Shown here piece by piece: positions 8,265 to 15,650 of a stretch of 64,000 bases of DNA (positions are counted from its first letter, which is position 1; every line of letters begins with the position of its first letter). The stretch spans positions 1-64,000 of the forward strand of contig JAEWHP010000032.1 in NCBI GenBank assembly GCA_023387735.1, written 5' to 3'. The position numbers and the translations under genes are program-made. Under the pieces are notes generated by a model. It did no database searches and was not told the DNA's origin. It saw only the letters and a program-made list of their open reading frames with translations. This DNA is from Pseudomonadota bacterium (GTDB lineage: Bacteria; Pseudomonadota; Alphaproteobacteria; Rhizobiales; Xanthobacteraceae).

Positions 8265-8289
8265 GGAACGAGCCTCTCCACAGGCCGTT
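8265..8289 (+). promoter_or_regulatory. EcfG (general stress response) promoter for csbD
   Basis: GGAAC at 8265-8269 and CGTT at 8286-8289, separated by exactly 16 bases. This fits the -35/-10 consensus recognised by the alphaproteobacterial general-stress sigma factor EcfG (GGAAC-N16/17-CGTT). It lies 33 bases upstream of the csbD start codon, a normal leader length, and the downstream gene is a classic stress-induced family. Confidence 0.8.
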
Positions 8290-8321
8290 TCTCCCGGGTC
8301 CCCCAACCTATGGAGATCGCA

Positions 8322-8507
8322 ATGGACCGCGAGCACGTTAAAGGATTTGCTGAAAAGGCAAAGGGTACGATCAAGGAAGGCGCTGGCAAGATGACCGGGG
8401 ACAAGGAAATGGAAGCCGAAGGCAAGATCGACAAGGCCAAAGGCAGCGCGCACAACGCAGTCGGGGATGTGAAGGACGCGGCGCGTGAATTGCCTAAATC
8501 GCCCTGA
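8322..8507 (+). CDS. CsbD family stress protein
   Basis: 61 residues from the ATG at 8322, chosen over the upstream ATG at 8310 because TGGAGA provides a ribosome site six bases before it. The product begins MDREHVKGFAEKAKGTIK and carries the family repeat pattern of Lys/Gly-rich amphipathic segments (GAGKMTGDKEMEAEGKIDKA). CsbD-like proteins are small hydrophilic proteins strongly induced by stress; their molecular role is unknown. An EcfG promoter lies upstream and an intrinsic terminator downstream, so this is a self-contained stress-regulated single-gene unit within the island. Confidence 0.93.
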   Translation: MDREHVKGFAEKAKGTIKEGAGKMTGDKEMEAEGKIDKAKGSAHNAVGDVKDAARELPKSP

Positions 8508-8532
8508 TTGCCCCGGACGATTCACTTGGATA

Positions 8533-8555
8533 AGCCGCCCAAGGGCGGCTTTTTT
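8533..8555 (+). terminator. Intrinsic terminator after csbD
   Basis: A perfect 8-bp stem AGCCGCCC / GGGCGGCT with a two-base AA loop (8533-8550) runs into six T residues (8550-8555), 25 bases after the csbD stop codon. The reverse orientation lacks a good T run, so it acts on the plus strand. Confidence 0.88.
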
Positions 8556-8561
8556 CTTGCA

Positions 8562-8813
8562 CTAGCTGTCCTTCAAAACGTCCTTCAGCTCGCCTGCGGG
8601 CCACGGTTGTCCAACTGGCAAAACACGAACCCGGCTGCGGTCCGCCACGCAAACGAGTGCATGAGAGCATAGGTCACCCTCGATGCGGGTTACGATTAGG
8701 TCCGTGTCAGGCAACCACCCGAGCGTCACGTCAAGATCGCCGGGAAAGATTTGCCAACGCGATCCATCGTCAAGTTCAACGAGGTGGCTCTCCGAGTGGG
8801 TTCGAATCTTCAT
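8562..8813 (-). CDS. Hypothetical protein (83 aa)
   Basis: The start is taken at the ATG at 8813 (MKIRTHSESHLVELDDG); the frame stays open to 8894. The product reads like a compact beta-rich domain: SRWQIFPGDLDVTLGW, TDLIVTRIEGDLCSHALV, DRSRVRVLPVGQPWP. The family is not recognised. It reads towards csbD and ends just beyond that gene's terminator, so the two units converge. Confidence 0.6.
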   Translation of the reverse strand: MKIRTHSESHLVELDDGSRWQIFPGDLDVTLGWLPDTDLIVTRIEGDLCSHALVCVADRSRVRVLPVGQPWPAGELKDVLKDS

Positions 8814-8968
8814 GAGATGGAAACGCCTTATGCATCGCCGATGTTCCCGGAACTTCGCGAGCGTCGAGTTTATCCGCATTGAGACGAACGTCACCGGCGC
8901 GAGCGGTTGCCGCAGTTCCTTGTCCCGGTTAATCTTCCATGAGATTAAGGCGCGGAAAGGGTAAGCTC

Positions 8969-9175
8969 ATGACCCCAGCAGATGCACTGAAGAACATCGA
9001 GCTACTTCTGACGGGAACCGCGACGAAGTTGAAAACTGACCGGCATCGCGAACTGGTGTTGCGCGGCGTCATCGTGATCGCTCAGAAAGGGTTAGGCATT
9101 GCGCCTGATGGCGTCGTCGGATTCACACCAAACGTATTGCCGTTCCCTCATCCCAAGCCAACCAAGCCCCAATGA
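8969..9175 (+). CDS. Small hypothetical protein coupled to GrlR-like gene
   Basis: 68 residues from the ATG at 8969 (MTPADALKNIELLLTGTA), preceded by AAAGGGTAAG. It ends in PHPKPTKPQ. No domain is recognised. The first half is likely helical and the tail is proline-rich. The stop TGA overlaps the ATG of the next gene (ATGA at 9172-9175), a sign of coupled translation, so the pair was probably inherited together. Confidence 0.6.
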   Translation: MTPADALKNIELLLTGTATKLKTDRHRELVLRGVIVIAQKGLGIAPDGVVGFTPNVLPFPHPKPTKPQ

Positions 9176-9540
9176 TCCGAAACGGTCTCTATTCGCTCAA
9201 CGCGCAGGCCCGTGATGGCGCGGCTGACGAAGTCCGTGGAGTGCTCATATTTCGGGACGGCAAAATTTTCGGCGGGGATTCGTTTGTCTACTATACGGGC
9301 TCATACGAGTGCACTTCCGATAGAAACTGGCAGGGCAAAATTACAAGCCAAGAGCACACCCCGACGACACGACCGATGGAACAACGTGTTCAGCAAATCG
9401 GCTTCATCGGGACCTACAGCGATCATGGTGCCAAGGTGGATGCCATGGCATTGGTTGGTGAACATAGCGTTCGATACGGTGCAACGTTGCGCTTGCTCTA
9501 CGGCAGTGAACCGGGCGACGAAACATCGGCACTTCAATAG
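9172..9540 (+). CDS. GrlR-like regulatory protein
   Basis: 122 residues. The N-terminus MIRNGLYSLNAQARDG, the core GVLIFRDGKIFGGDSFVYY, the Trp in DRNWQGKITSQEHTP and VGEHSVRYGATLRLL fit the GrlR family (a small eight-stranded beta-barrel first known as the negative regulator that sequesters GrlA in the enteropathogenic E. coli virulence locus). Homologues in environmental bacteria have no established target. No GrlA-like partner or type III secretion gene is present here, so function is open. Confidence 0.65.
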   Translation: MIRNGLYSLNAQARDGAADEVRGVLIFRDGKIFGGDSFVYYTGSYECTSDRNWQGKITSQEHTPTTRPMEQRVQQIGFIGTYSDHGAKVDAMALVGEHSVRYGATLRLLYGSEPGDETSALQ

Positions 9541-9710
9541 AACTCGATTGTTGGAATCACTGGCCTGCCCCTCTCCTCCCGAGCCAACATTTCTTCCACT
9601 GCGGTCCTGATGAAGCCTGTTCTAGTCCTGTATTTGACACCGAGAAATCTGTCTATCCTTCGTGCCAGTCCCTCATCGGCTCGGAACGTTATTACAGAAT
9701 TGTATCTCAT
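9534..9710 (-). CDS. Putative ribbon-helix-helix (CopG-like) small protein
   Basis: Found by reading the minus strand: ATG at 9710-9708 to TGA at 9536-9534, 58 residues beginning MRYNSVITFRADEGLARRID. The pattern beta-strand (NSVITFRAD), helix (EGLARRIDRFLGV), turn, helix (RTGFIRTAVEEMLARE) is that of a ribbon-helix-helix DNA-binding protein such as CopG or an antitoxin. The start overlaps the stop of the upstream gene (ATGA), and the 3' end overlaps the converging GrlR-like gene by seven bases. Possible roles are autorepressor or antitoxin. No recognised toxin is adjacent. Confidence 0.6.
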   Translation of the reverse strand: MRYNSVITFRADEGLARRIDRFLGVKYRTRTGFIRTAVEEMLAREERGRPVIPTIEFY

Positions 9711-10000
9711 ACGGCGTCCCCGTTGAGTACGTAGTACGCATCTTCGAAGCCAACATCGAAGGTCGCATCGAACTCTCGACCAAGCGCAAGCAAAATCCGG
9801 CTAATCCCGTGACCGTTATCGAGCGGTATCAACTTTTCGACGTTACCGGAGCCATCGAATCGGACTAGCATCTTACTGTCGTCGCAGGTGATTGCGGCCC
9901 CCTGCGGGGTGGTGTTAACGATCACGTCGTACTGAGCCATCCCTCCCTCGGTCAGCCGTTCTTTGGTGATGTCGTTGTCCGGAATCAAATTATAGAACAT
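9707..10000 (-). CDS. Hypothetical protein (97 aa) upstream of RHH gene
   Basis: The start at the ATG at 10000 is fixed by a perfect AGGAGG ribosome site; the open frame continues further upstream to 10096. The product begins MFYNLIPDNDITKERLTEGG and contains AQYDVIVNTTPQGAAITCDD, MLVRFDGSGNVEKLIPL and GREFDATFDVGFEDAYYVL. It looks like a small beta-rich soluble domain with no recognised family. It is translationally coupled to the ribbon-helix-helix gene and makes a two-gene minus-strand operon with it. Confidence 0.65.
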   Translation of the reverse strand: MFYNLIPDNDITKERLTEGGMAQYDVIVNTTPQGAAITCDDSKMLVRFDGSGNVEKLIPLDNGHGISRILLALGREFDATFDVGFEDAYYVLNGDAV

Positions 10001-10310
10001 CCATTTCCTCCTGTTTCGGGTGAACTGTTTCACCTCCGATCTATTTAGATTTTTGTATGCCGTAACTGAGTGGGCCGACTGTTGGTGAACGACCATGTCT
10101 GCCCTCGGATTGCTGGTGTTTGCTTCGATTCATCGGCGTACCAAGGTGTGACCGCCCCTGTGTCCCCCCCGGGAAGGGTGGTCCCTAATAGATTACTATT
10201 AGCGAATGGTCTTCGTTGGGGGGGTACAGTTGAAACTGACCAAGTAACGTCGGCGTATGGGTTGGGAGTTTTACTGAGTCCGGTCGCAATCCCACCCTAG
10301 TACGCCGGAA
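10001..10310. other. Intergenic region upstream of RHH operon
   Basis: 310 bases with no convincing gene. It holds the promoter region of the minus-strand two-gene operon, the CTAATAG palindrome and the 3' flank of the primase-helicase-like gene. Confidence 0.4.
10185..10202. promoter_or_regulatory. Palindrome, possible operator
   Basis: CTAATAG - ATTA - CTATTAG, a perfect 7-bp inverted repeat around a four-base spacer in an otherwise gene-free region (10001-10310). It lies about 185 bases upstream of the two-gene operon containing a ribbon-helix-helix protein. It could be a binding site for that protein, but there is no second copy to support this. Confidence 0.3.
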
Positions 10311-13300
10311 TCACCAAGGCTTGATGCCCCTTCGATACAACAGAATCCGAGGATGGTTTTGATGAAGCTTAGAGACCACCTGTTTCCACAGCCGGTCTGA
10401 ACACACCACCACCGTCTTAGTGTTGGGCTGCTGGCGGAAACCTGTGTTTCGGCCCGCAGCTTGATCAATCAATCCCTGATAATGCTGGTCGATTATGGTT
10501 GGCAAATCCAGCCACTGCGCGATGACATTCAGCTTGGCATATACTGCCGGTGCCAGACTGGTCAGGATGATGAAAACATCATTGGTGGTGAGGTCGTTCC
10601 GCCCCTTCATCTTTTGGAATGACATGGTGCGCGGACATTTTCTAGCGCCATCAGCCACAACAACCGCCTTATCATTGGCATCGAGGATTTCGTGGGCCAG
10701 CGCCGATATCTTGGGTCGCCCATCGGCACGGTCTGCACCTGCTCTGGGATCGATAAAGACCGCAACCTTCAGCGGATAAATATCTGGCATATCGTCCAGC
10801 CGAATAACCAAGGCGGTCTTACGCACCTTCTTGTAGACGCGCTCCAGCACCGAAGTTACCAGCGGTTCGGTCGTCAGGAAGGTCCACCTACTATCCGAAT
10901 CTCTCAGCCACGCCTTTGGTCCGAGGTGATACACGGAACCATTCGTATCTCGATATATCCCCTTCTTGCCACCATCAGCATCCACCTTGTTGTCATGACC
11001 GAATGGCATGAAATCAAAATCAACGGCCCGCTTCACCAAGCCATCGAGATCAATGCGCATCAGTTCATCATACGATTCGAAAGAAAGGTCAGGGTCGAAA
11101 ACGCTACTCCTGACGGCTTTCAAATATGAATCATACTGTTTTTTCGTCGATGAATGCCTCCAGTCGATGTTCTGTTGCTCATCGCTGATGTACTGATAGA
11201 CAGGTTCACTCAGAACACTGACGATATCATCGAGTTCGAATTCATCGACCACCACGTTGGCGAACACGAATTCCTCCCGGAGTTCTTGCTCATTCTGGTC
11301 CTCAAGTGGCCGGAACCTCGGATGATGCCAAATGCGCGTAATCTGGCTGTGATGCCATGTGAAGGCGGTCGCATGGGTGGTGAAAATCATTGTCTCCATT
11401 GAGTCGAAGACCACACCATTAGACCAGAGTGACTTACGGATATGTTCAAGCCGGTCGTATACCTTGGGCTGAAGCTCCTTGATTTCTCTTAGGATGCCAA
11501 TGGTGGATCGATCCGTGAATTCATGCCTGCGAATTGCTATGACCCCCTCGGCGTCACACTCCTCCCGGTAGTGCGTCCATAAGGACTGTATGACAACCGT
11601 CTTCATGCCGGTCTTCTCGGCGCATTCTTGTGCTTTGGCCTTGGCTTGATCGAGACTTCGGCATGCGAACACACTGAAACGTATCGCACGGTCCTCCATC
11701 GTGAGACAAAAAGCCCTTCTGGCCAAAATGGACATCAAGGTCGTTGTCTTGCCGATGCCCTCGGTAGACATGATGATCCAATCGCTGTCGGATGGAAAAA
11801 GACAATTGTCGCATTGCCGGAATGCGTCGTGCAGTTTCGCCCTGTACTCTGGCAGGACGGTAGACTGCGGTAGCCCTCTCATCGGCAGCGCCCAGTCACG
11901 TTCGATTCTCATCGCATGCCGCCTAATGAAGGGTATCCCCTTGTATTGTGCGGAGTGAATCCTGAGCCTCTCTATCAGCCTTAGATTGGGTGGGATGGCA
12001 GTGCTTGCTTCTTGTACCGCTGAGCCAACGGCTGGAAGGGCTGGATCATCCACCTTCGACACCGGCGCGTGACCGCACAATATCGCGAGATAGTCCCCGA
12101 ACTCATTCGCTGTCATACCATCAGGCAGGAAGAAGTCTCCTCCGGGAACATTACTGCCAACCAGAGCCAACTTTTTGAAATTGCCACCAACGTATGTCCC
12201 CGGCTTTGCATCCTGATCATGATTCAAAAAACGGAGTTTCCACCCACCATTCGACTGTTCGATGGAATGCAGCTTTGGATACTCGACTCCCCAGAAATCC
12301 TCACACAACTTACCGCCTTCAGTGACCATATCGTCGCGATGAATCGCCCCAATTTTTCGTGCGTGGTCGCTGGATTTGGACGGCAGCGGAGATGTTGGTG
12401 ACAAGTGCTCATCAACGATCCATTCGGTACTGTTGGGTGCAGCCCGCGTGAGGATTTTCTCCTGTATCACGATCTGGGGAACGTCCGTACCGGCTGCCCA
12501 TCCCATAATCGGGGATGGTTTTTCCAACTTGCGCAGACCAACCGGTGTCCGCCTCCACTGGGAATACTTGCGCAACTGCTCATCGGAGCGATGTGACGGT
12601 GCGAGGATCTGCTGAATGAGATCGTCTATGAAATCCCAATACACCAAATACGCCTTGCTCATAATGGAGGCATGGGCATTGTGGCGCTGCATTCTGTCTG
12701 CGTATGAGTCTTGATAAGGCGCTTCGACGAGGTGTTTGGTGTCGAAGAGGAAGTGCAAGTGGAGAGAGCGCCGCCCGGTAAATACGATGCTATAGCCGCG
12801 ATAGTCCTTGTAACGGCACAGTTCGCGATGAAGGGCCTCGAATGGACCGCCATCTCGCGACCAGTTCAGTGTCTCCTCAAACCCCTCGGCTGACTCCCCA
12901 TCGAACTCATGCGTGACGATCAAGAAACCGGCGTTGGTGGCTCGGAGCGCAGGCCGAATACCACCCGTAGGCAGCATCAGAGGATTCAGGAAGTGGGTGA
13001 ACTTCGAACCCTCTGATGGGCAAATTCTGTCCGGAATTTCGGCGAAGTTGTCGGGGAAGTAGTTTAGAATCTTCGGGTGGTCGGAGAGCGCCATATAAAT
13101 GCCGCGCGCAGGATCGTGAGCGTTGGCGGTGATCAGCGCAATCAAGGCCGACCGATTTTTGGGATGCTGACGATGCGCCTTCGTGATCTCCCGCAGGCGG
13201 GTCTTCGCTTGGGGTGACAACCCGGCATCGGGAAGACCAGAGAAGATATCGAATGGGGAATCCGTCATACGGGTGCACGACATGAATTTGCCGCCCATCG

Positions 13301-13385
13301 CGCCCCACGGGACCGCGCATTCTGCAGATATCGCAGGTGAACGAACCTCAAGAAAAAGCTCCTCAATGAAGGCATGGCTGGTCAA
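10311..13385 (-). CDS. Putative primase-helicase fusion protein (AEP-like plus P-loop helicase)
   Basis: 1024 residues from a TTG at 13385. Internal ATGs at 13298, 13283 or 13268 are plausible starts, since none has a strong ribosome site. The N-terminal third resembles archaeo-eukaryotic-type primases: FLIVTHEFDGE (about 154-164, acidic motif I), VFTGRRSLHLHFLFD (about 201-215, the small-x-His motif II) and WRRTPVGLRK (about 277-286). The second half is a helicase-like ATPase: Walker A STEGIGKTT (about 540-548), Walker B VVVDEFELDD (711-720), TTHATAF (about 669) and an arginine-finger motif DQAAGRNTGFR (974-984) like motif VI of SF2 helicases. Such fusions usually replicate plasmids, viruses or integrated elements. 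It is the largest island gene and divergent from xis-int. The family assignment is my inference from motifs. Confidence 0.65.
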   Translation of the reverse strand: MTSHAFIEELFLEVRSPAISAECAVPWGAMGGKFMSCTRMTDSPFDIFSGLPDAGLSPQAKTRLREITKAHRQHPKNRSALIALITANAHDPARGIYMALSDHPKILNYFPDNFAEIPDRICPSEGSKFTHFLNPLMLPTGGIRPALRATNAGFLIVTHEFDGESAEGFEETLNWSRDGGPFEALHRELCRYKDYRGYSIVFTGRRSLHLHFLFDTKHLVEAPYQDSYADRMQRHNAHASIMSKAYLVYWDFIDDLIQQILAPSHRSDEQLRKYSQWRRTPVGLRKLEKPSPIMGWAAGTDVPQIVIQEKILTRAAPNSTEWIVDEHLSPTSPLPSKSSDHARKIGAIHRDDMVTEGGKLCEDFWGVEYPKLHSIEQSNGGWKLRFLNHDQDAKPGTYVGGNFKKLALVGSNVPGGDFFLPDGMTANEFGDYLAILCGHAPVSKVDDPALPAVGSAVQEASTAIPPNLRLIERLRIHSAQYKGIPFIRRHAMRIERDWALPMRGLPQSTVLPEYRAKLHDAFRQCDNCLFPSDSDWIIMSTEGIGKTTTLMSILARRAFCLTMEDRAIRFSVFACRSLDQAKAKAQECAEKTGMKTVVIQSLWTHYREECDAEGVIAIRRHEFTDRSTIGILREIKELQPKVYDRLEHIRKSLWSNGVVFDSMETMIFTTHATAFTWHHSQITRIWHHPRFRPLEDQNEQELREEFVFANVVVDEFELDDIVSVLSEPVYQYISDEQQNIDWRHSSTKKQYDSYLKAVRSSVFDPDLSFESYDELMRIDLDGLVKRAVDFDFMPFGHDNKVDADGGKKGIYRDTNGSVYHLGPKAWLRDSDSRWTFLTTEPLVTSVLERVYKKVRKTALVIRLDDMPDIYPLKVAVFIDPRAGADRADGRPKISALAHEILDANDKAVVVADGARKCPRTMSFQKMKGRNDLTTNDVFIILTSLAPAVYAKLNVIAQWLDLPTIIDQHYQGLIDQAAGRNTGFRQQPNTKTVVVCSDRLWKQVVSKLHQNHPRILLYRRGIKPW

Positions 13386-13818
13386 TCGGCCCGAATCGTC
13401 CGGGTCGCTGCCGTCAGCAACGGGTGCTGGATGTCAGTGTAGATGGTGTTTGCGGCCCGGTCGTTCAATGGTGATTCGCATGTTCTATCAATGCCTTAAG
13501 TTCATCCTTGCGGTTCACCCGACCCCGAGGGCAGGTGCTGCAAGCGCGTCCGATTGGTCGATTCTTGAAGCTGTTCTAAAGCAGGCCTATATTCCCGGGA
13601 CTGCACAGGTGCCTGCTTAGTATGACTGCGTCCGCCAGCATCTCCGCCCCCACCACGAGGGGCTGCTGAGGCCCAAAAAGCCCACCGCAGCGGATGAAGA
13701 AAAAAGCGATCAAGATTTTCAGCCACCGGCTGGAGCAGCCCTCGCGGTCCCAACATACCGGCCCATTCGACCATTCCGCCGACCCGCACGAATACCGCAT
13801 GGTGCTTGGCCGCGCCGG
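13386..13818. other. Divergent control region of island (primase-helicase / xis-int)
   Basis: Some 430 bases between the divergent large gene and the excisionase-like gene. This is where promoters for both directions, and possibly a replication origin or excision sites, would be expected. No clear direct repeats were seen by eye. A 46-codon plus-strand frame at 13694-13834 is listed separately. Confidence 0.4.
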
Positions 13819-13834
13819 ATGGCGGCAGACCTAG
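13694..13834 (+). CDS. Possible small basic protein (46 aa)
   Basis: ATG at 13694 to TAG at 13834, product MKKKAIKIFSHRLEQPSRSQ followed by a tail HEYRMVLGRAGWRQT. Basic and protein-like, but there is no good ribosome site and no family, and it overlaps the start of the excisionase-like gene by 16 bases. It could be a leader gene of the xis-int unit or chance. Confidence 0.3.
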   Translation: MKKKAIKIFSHRLEQPSRSQHTGPFDHSADPHEYRMVLGRAGWRQT

Positions 13835-14013
13835 CTGCGGGGTACTGTGGAGAGACCACTGTAGAAGCATTCCTTAAGCGCGTTAAATCCGGCGAATATC
13901 CACCACCCCGCGTGAAAGAAGGGCGGCGCTTACTTTGGCTAAGGGACGATCTCGATTCGGCAATTCTGCCTCTGGAGCGGAATTCGGTGCGCGACATCGC
14001 AGAGGATTTGTGA
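13819..14013 (+). CDS. Excisionase-like helix-turn-helix protein
   Basis: 64 residues. The pattern AAGYCGETTVEAFLKRVKSG, then YPPPRVKEGRRLLWLRDDLDSAIL, is that of the AlpA/Xis-type winged helix found next to integrases of rhizobial islands: a short DNA-binding helix pair, a wing with basic residues and a final Trp/Asp-rich helix. Its stop overlaps the integrase start (TGATG at 14011-14015), which indicates coupled translation. Proteins of this kind bend DNA at att sites and steer the integrase towards excision. Confidence 0.75.
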   Translation: MAADLAAGYCGETTVEAFLKRVKSGEYPPPRVKEGRRLLWLRDDLDSAILPLERNSVRDIAEDL

Positions 14014-15281
14014 TGCTGCGATTACCACGGCATGTCATCCGAAAGAAATTGGCCTCGGGGCAGATCGGGTACTACTACAACGTCCCCACAACCTATCGAA
14101 GACTGCAGTGTCCAGTTCCCAACGAGCCGCTAGGGACAGACTTCAGCATCGCATGCCGACGCGCATCGGCTCTCAACGGGCTGTTTGACGAATGGGACCA
14201 GTCCCGTAGGGGAATGACAGTAGCTGTGCCCCTGTCGCCGAAGGTTGGTTCGGTGGATTGGTTATTTCGGGAGTACAAACGGACAAAGGCATTCACCGAG
14301 AAGGTCGCCCCCCGTTCCCGAAGAGATTACGAATGGGCAATGCAAGAAATGGCGAAAATCATTACCAAAGTTGGTGATCGGGTCGGTGACCGTCCCATTA
14401 AAGCAATCACTCCAAGGGGCGCAGATAAACTCTATGACCATTTGATAAATGGTCCCAAGGGTCCGCGCCTTCGAACTGCCGAGAAGGTCGTCACTCTCTG
14501 CAGGAAAGCATGGCGTGTCGTTCATCGACTTTACCCAAATGAGTTCGATATAGCCGTACCCAATCCATGGCTCGGCGTGACTTTGAAAACTCGCGTAAAG
14601 CAAGTCAAGCCAGCGGTCACACGACAGCAGGTCTACGAATTTGCCTATGGCTGCATTGATCGTGGTGAACCTGAATGCGCAGCCGCTGCGGTAATCTGTT
14701 TCGAGTGGCTACAAAGACCCGAAAATGTGATCGCAGGTCATATAAAATGGTCTGGTTACCGGACTGGACCGAAACCAACGATCCGGATCGAACATCACAA
14801 GACCGGCGTCAACATCGATCATCCACTGGAAGACATTCTAGGGGATGGTTCAGTGATCCGCTTTTACGAGGAAGCAGAGAAAATCATCTCGCACCTCGGC
14901 CGAGGCGGCAGCCCCATGATCTTACGCAAGCTGGAAGACGGGAAATACAAACCGTATTCATTCTCTGGGATGCAAAAAGTAGTTCAGCGAATGCGCAAGG
15001 AGATCGGCCTGCCCAGCTATTTCACCTTGGACGCATGCCGTCACGGAGGAATGACCGAATTGGAAGAAGCCGAACTTACTGACGGACAGGGTCGGGCACT
15101 GTCGGCGCACAAAACCAAACAGAGCTACGCGGGCTATGCAAAGAAAACTGAACCCCGGATCCTTGCAGCAACTCGTAAGCGCCACGCACATCGGGTAGCG
15201 AACCAAACAGCAACATCGATTCAGAATGAGGCTAGTGACGTCATTCAGAATGAAAATGGCGAACTTTCAAGAAGGCATTGA
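14013..15281 (+). CDS. Tyrosine recombinase / phage-type integrase
   Basis: 422 residues from the ATG at 14013, which overlaps the excisionase stop. The N-terminal half (about 80-180) is a SAM-like core-binding domain; the C-terminal half is catalytic: arginine in ICFEWLQRPENVIAG, lysine in IEHHKTGVN, the RHGG box in LDACRHGGMTE and the nucleophile tyrosine in KQSYAGYAKK. It cuts and rejoins DNA through a 3'-phosphotyrosine. The gene reads towards the tRNA-Gln gene, which begins 16 bases beyond its stop. That is the usual layout of an island whose attachment site is the 3' end of that tRNA. Confidence 0.93.
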   Translation: MLRLPRHVIRKKLASGQIGYYYNVPTTYRRLQCPVPNEPLGTDFSIACRRASALNGLFDEWDQSRRGMTVAVPLSPKVGSVDWLFREYKRTKAFTEKVAPRSRRDYEWAMQEMAKIITKVGDRVGDRPIKAITPRGADKLYDHLINGPKGPRLRTAEKVVTLCRKAWRVVHRLYPNEFDIAVPNPWLGVTLKTRVKQVKPAVTRQQVYEFAYGCIDRGEPECAAAAVICFEWLQRPENVIAGHIKWSGYRTGPKPTIRIEHHKTGVNIDHPLEDILGDGSVIRFYEEAEKIISHLGRGGSPMILRKLEDGKYKPYSFSGMQKVVQRMRKEIGLPSYFTLDACRHGGMTELEEAELTDGQGRALSAHKTKQSYAGYAKKTEPRILAATRKRHAHRVANQTATSIQNEASDVIQNENGELSRRH

Positions 15282-15297
15282 TTCCAAAATAAAATTC

Positions 15298-15372
15298 TGG
15301 CTGGGGCGGGAGGGATCGAACCTCCGAATGGCGGAATCAAAATCCGCTGCCTTACCGCTTGGCTACGCCCCA
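15298..15372 (-). tRNA. tRNA-Gln (anticodon TTG)
   Basis: On the minus strand the gene reads TGGGGCGTAGCCAAGCGG at its 5' end, has an anticodon arm GCGGA-TTTTGAT-TCCGC with anticodon TTG, a T-arm GGAGG-TTCGATC-CCTCC and an acceptor 3' half CGCCCCA followed by G and an encoded CCA. All four stems pair. The 3' end faces the integrase gene 16 bases away and is the likely attachment site of the island. Confidence 0.97.
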
Positions 15373-15650
15373 ACAGGCCGGAACGCGGGTAACGATCAAT
15401 CGACCCGACCGCCTCCGGCAACGCCCGGTCTATAGAGGGAGTTGCGTCATTTCAACAGGCTGGACCGGCCAATTCAGCCCAAAATCAGGCCCGGTTGCAC
15501 TACTCTCTATATAGGCGGTTTCCTCCTTATGCCTCCGGGGCCGTTTTCGACCCCTGGGGCGGTCCGATCCCCCTCCATGGGAGAGTTGAGACGCCCCCGG
15601 TTTCGTGGGAAGACGGCAACCGTCAATTTCCGAAAAGGCGAGATTCCGTC

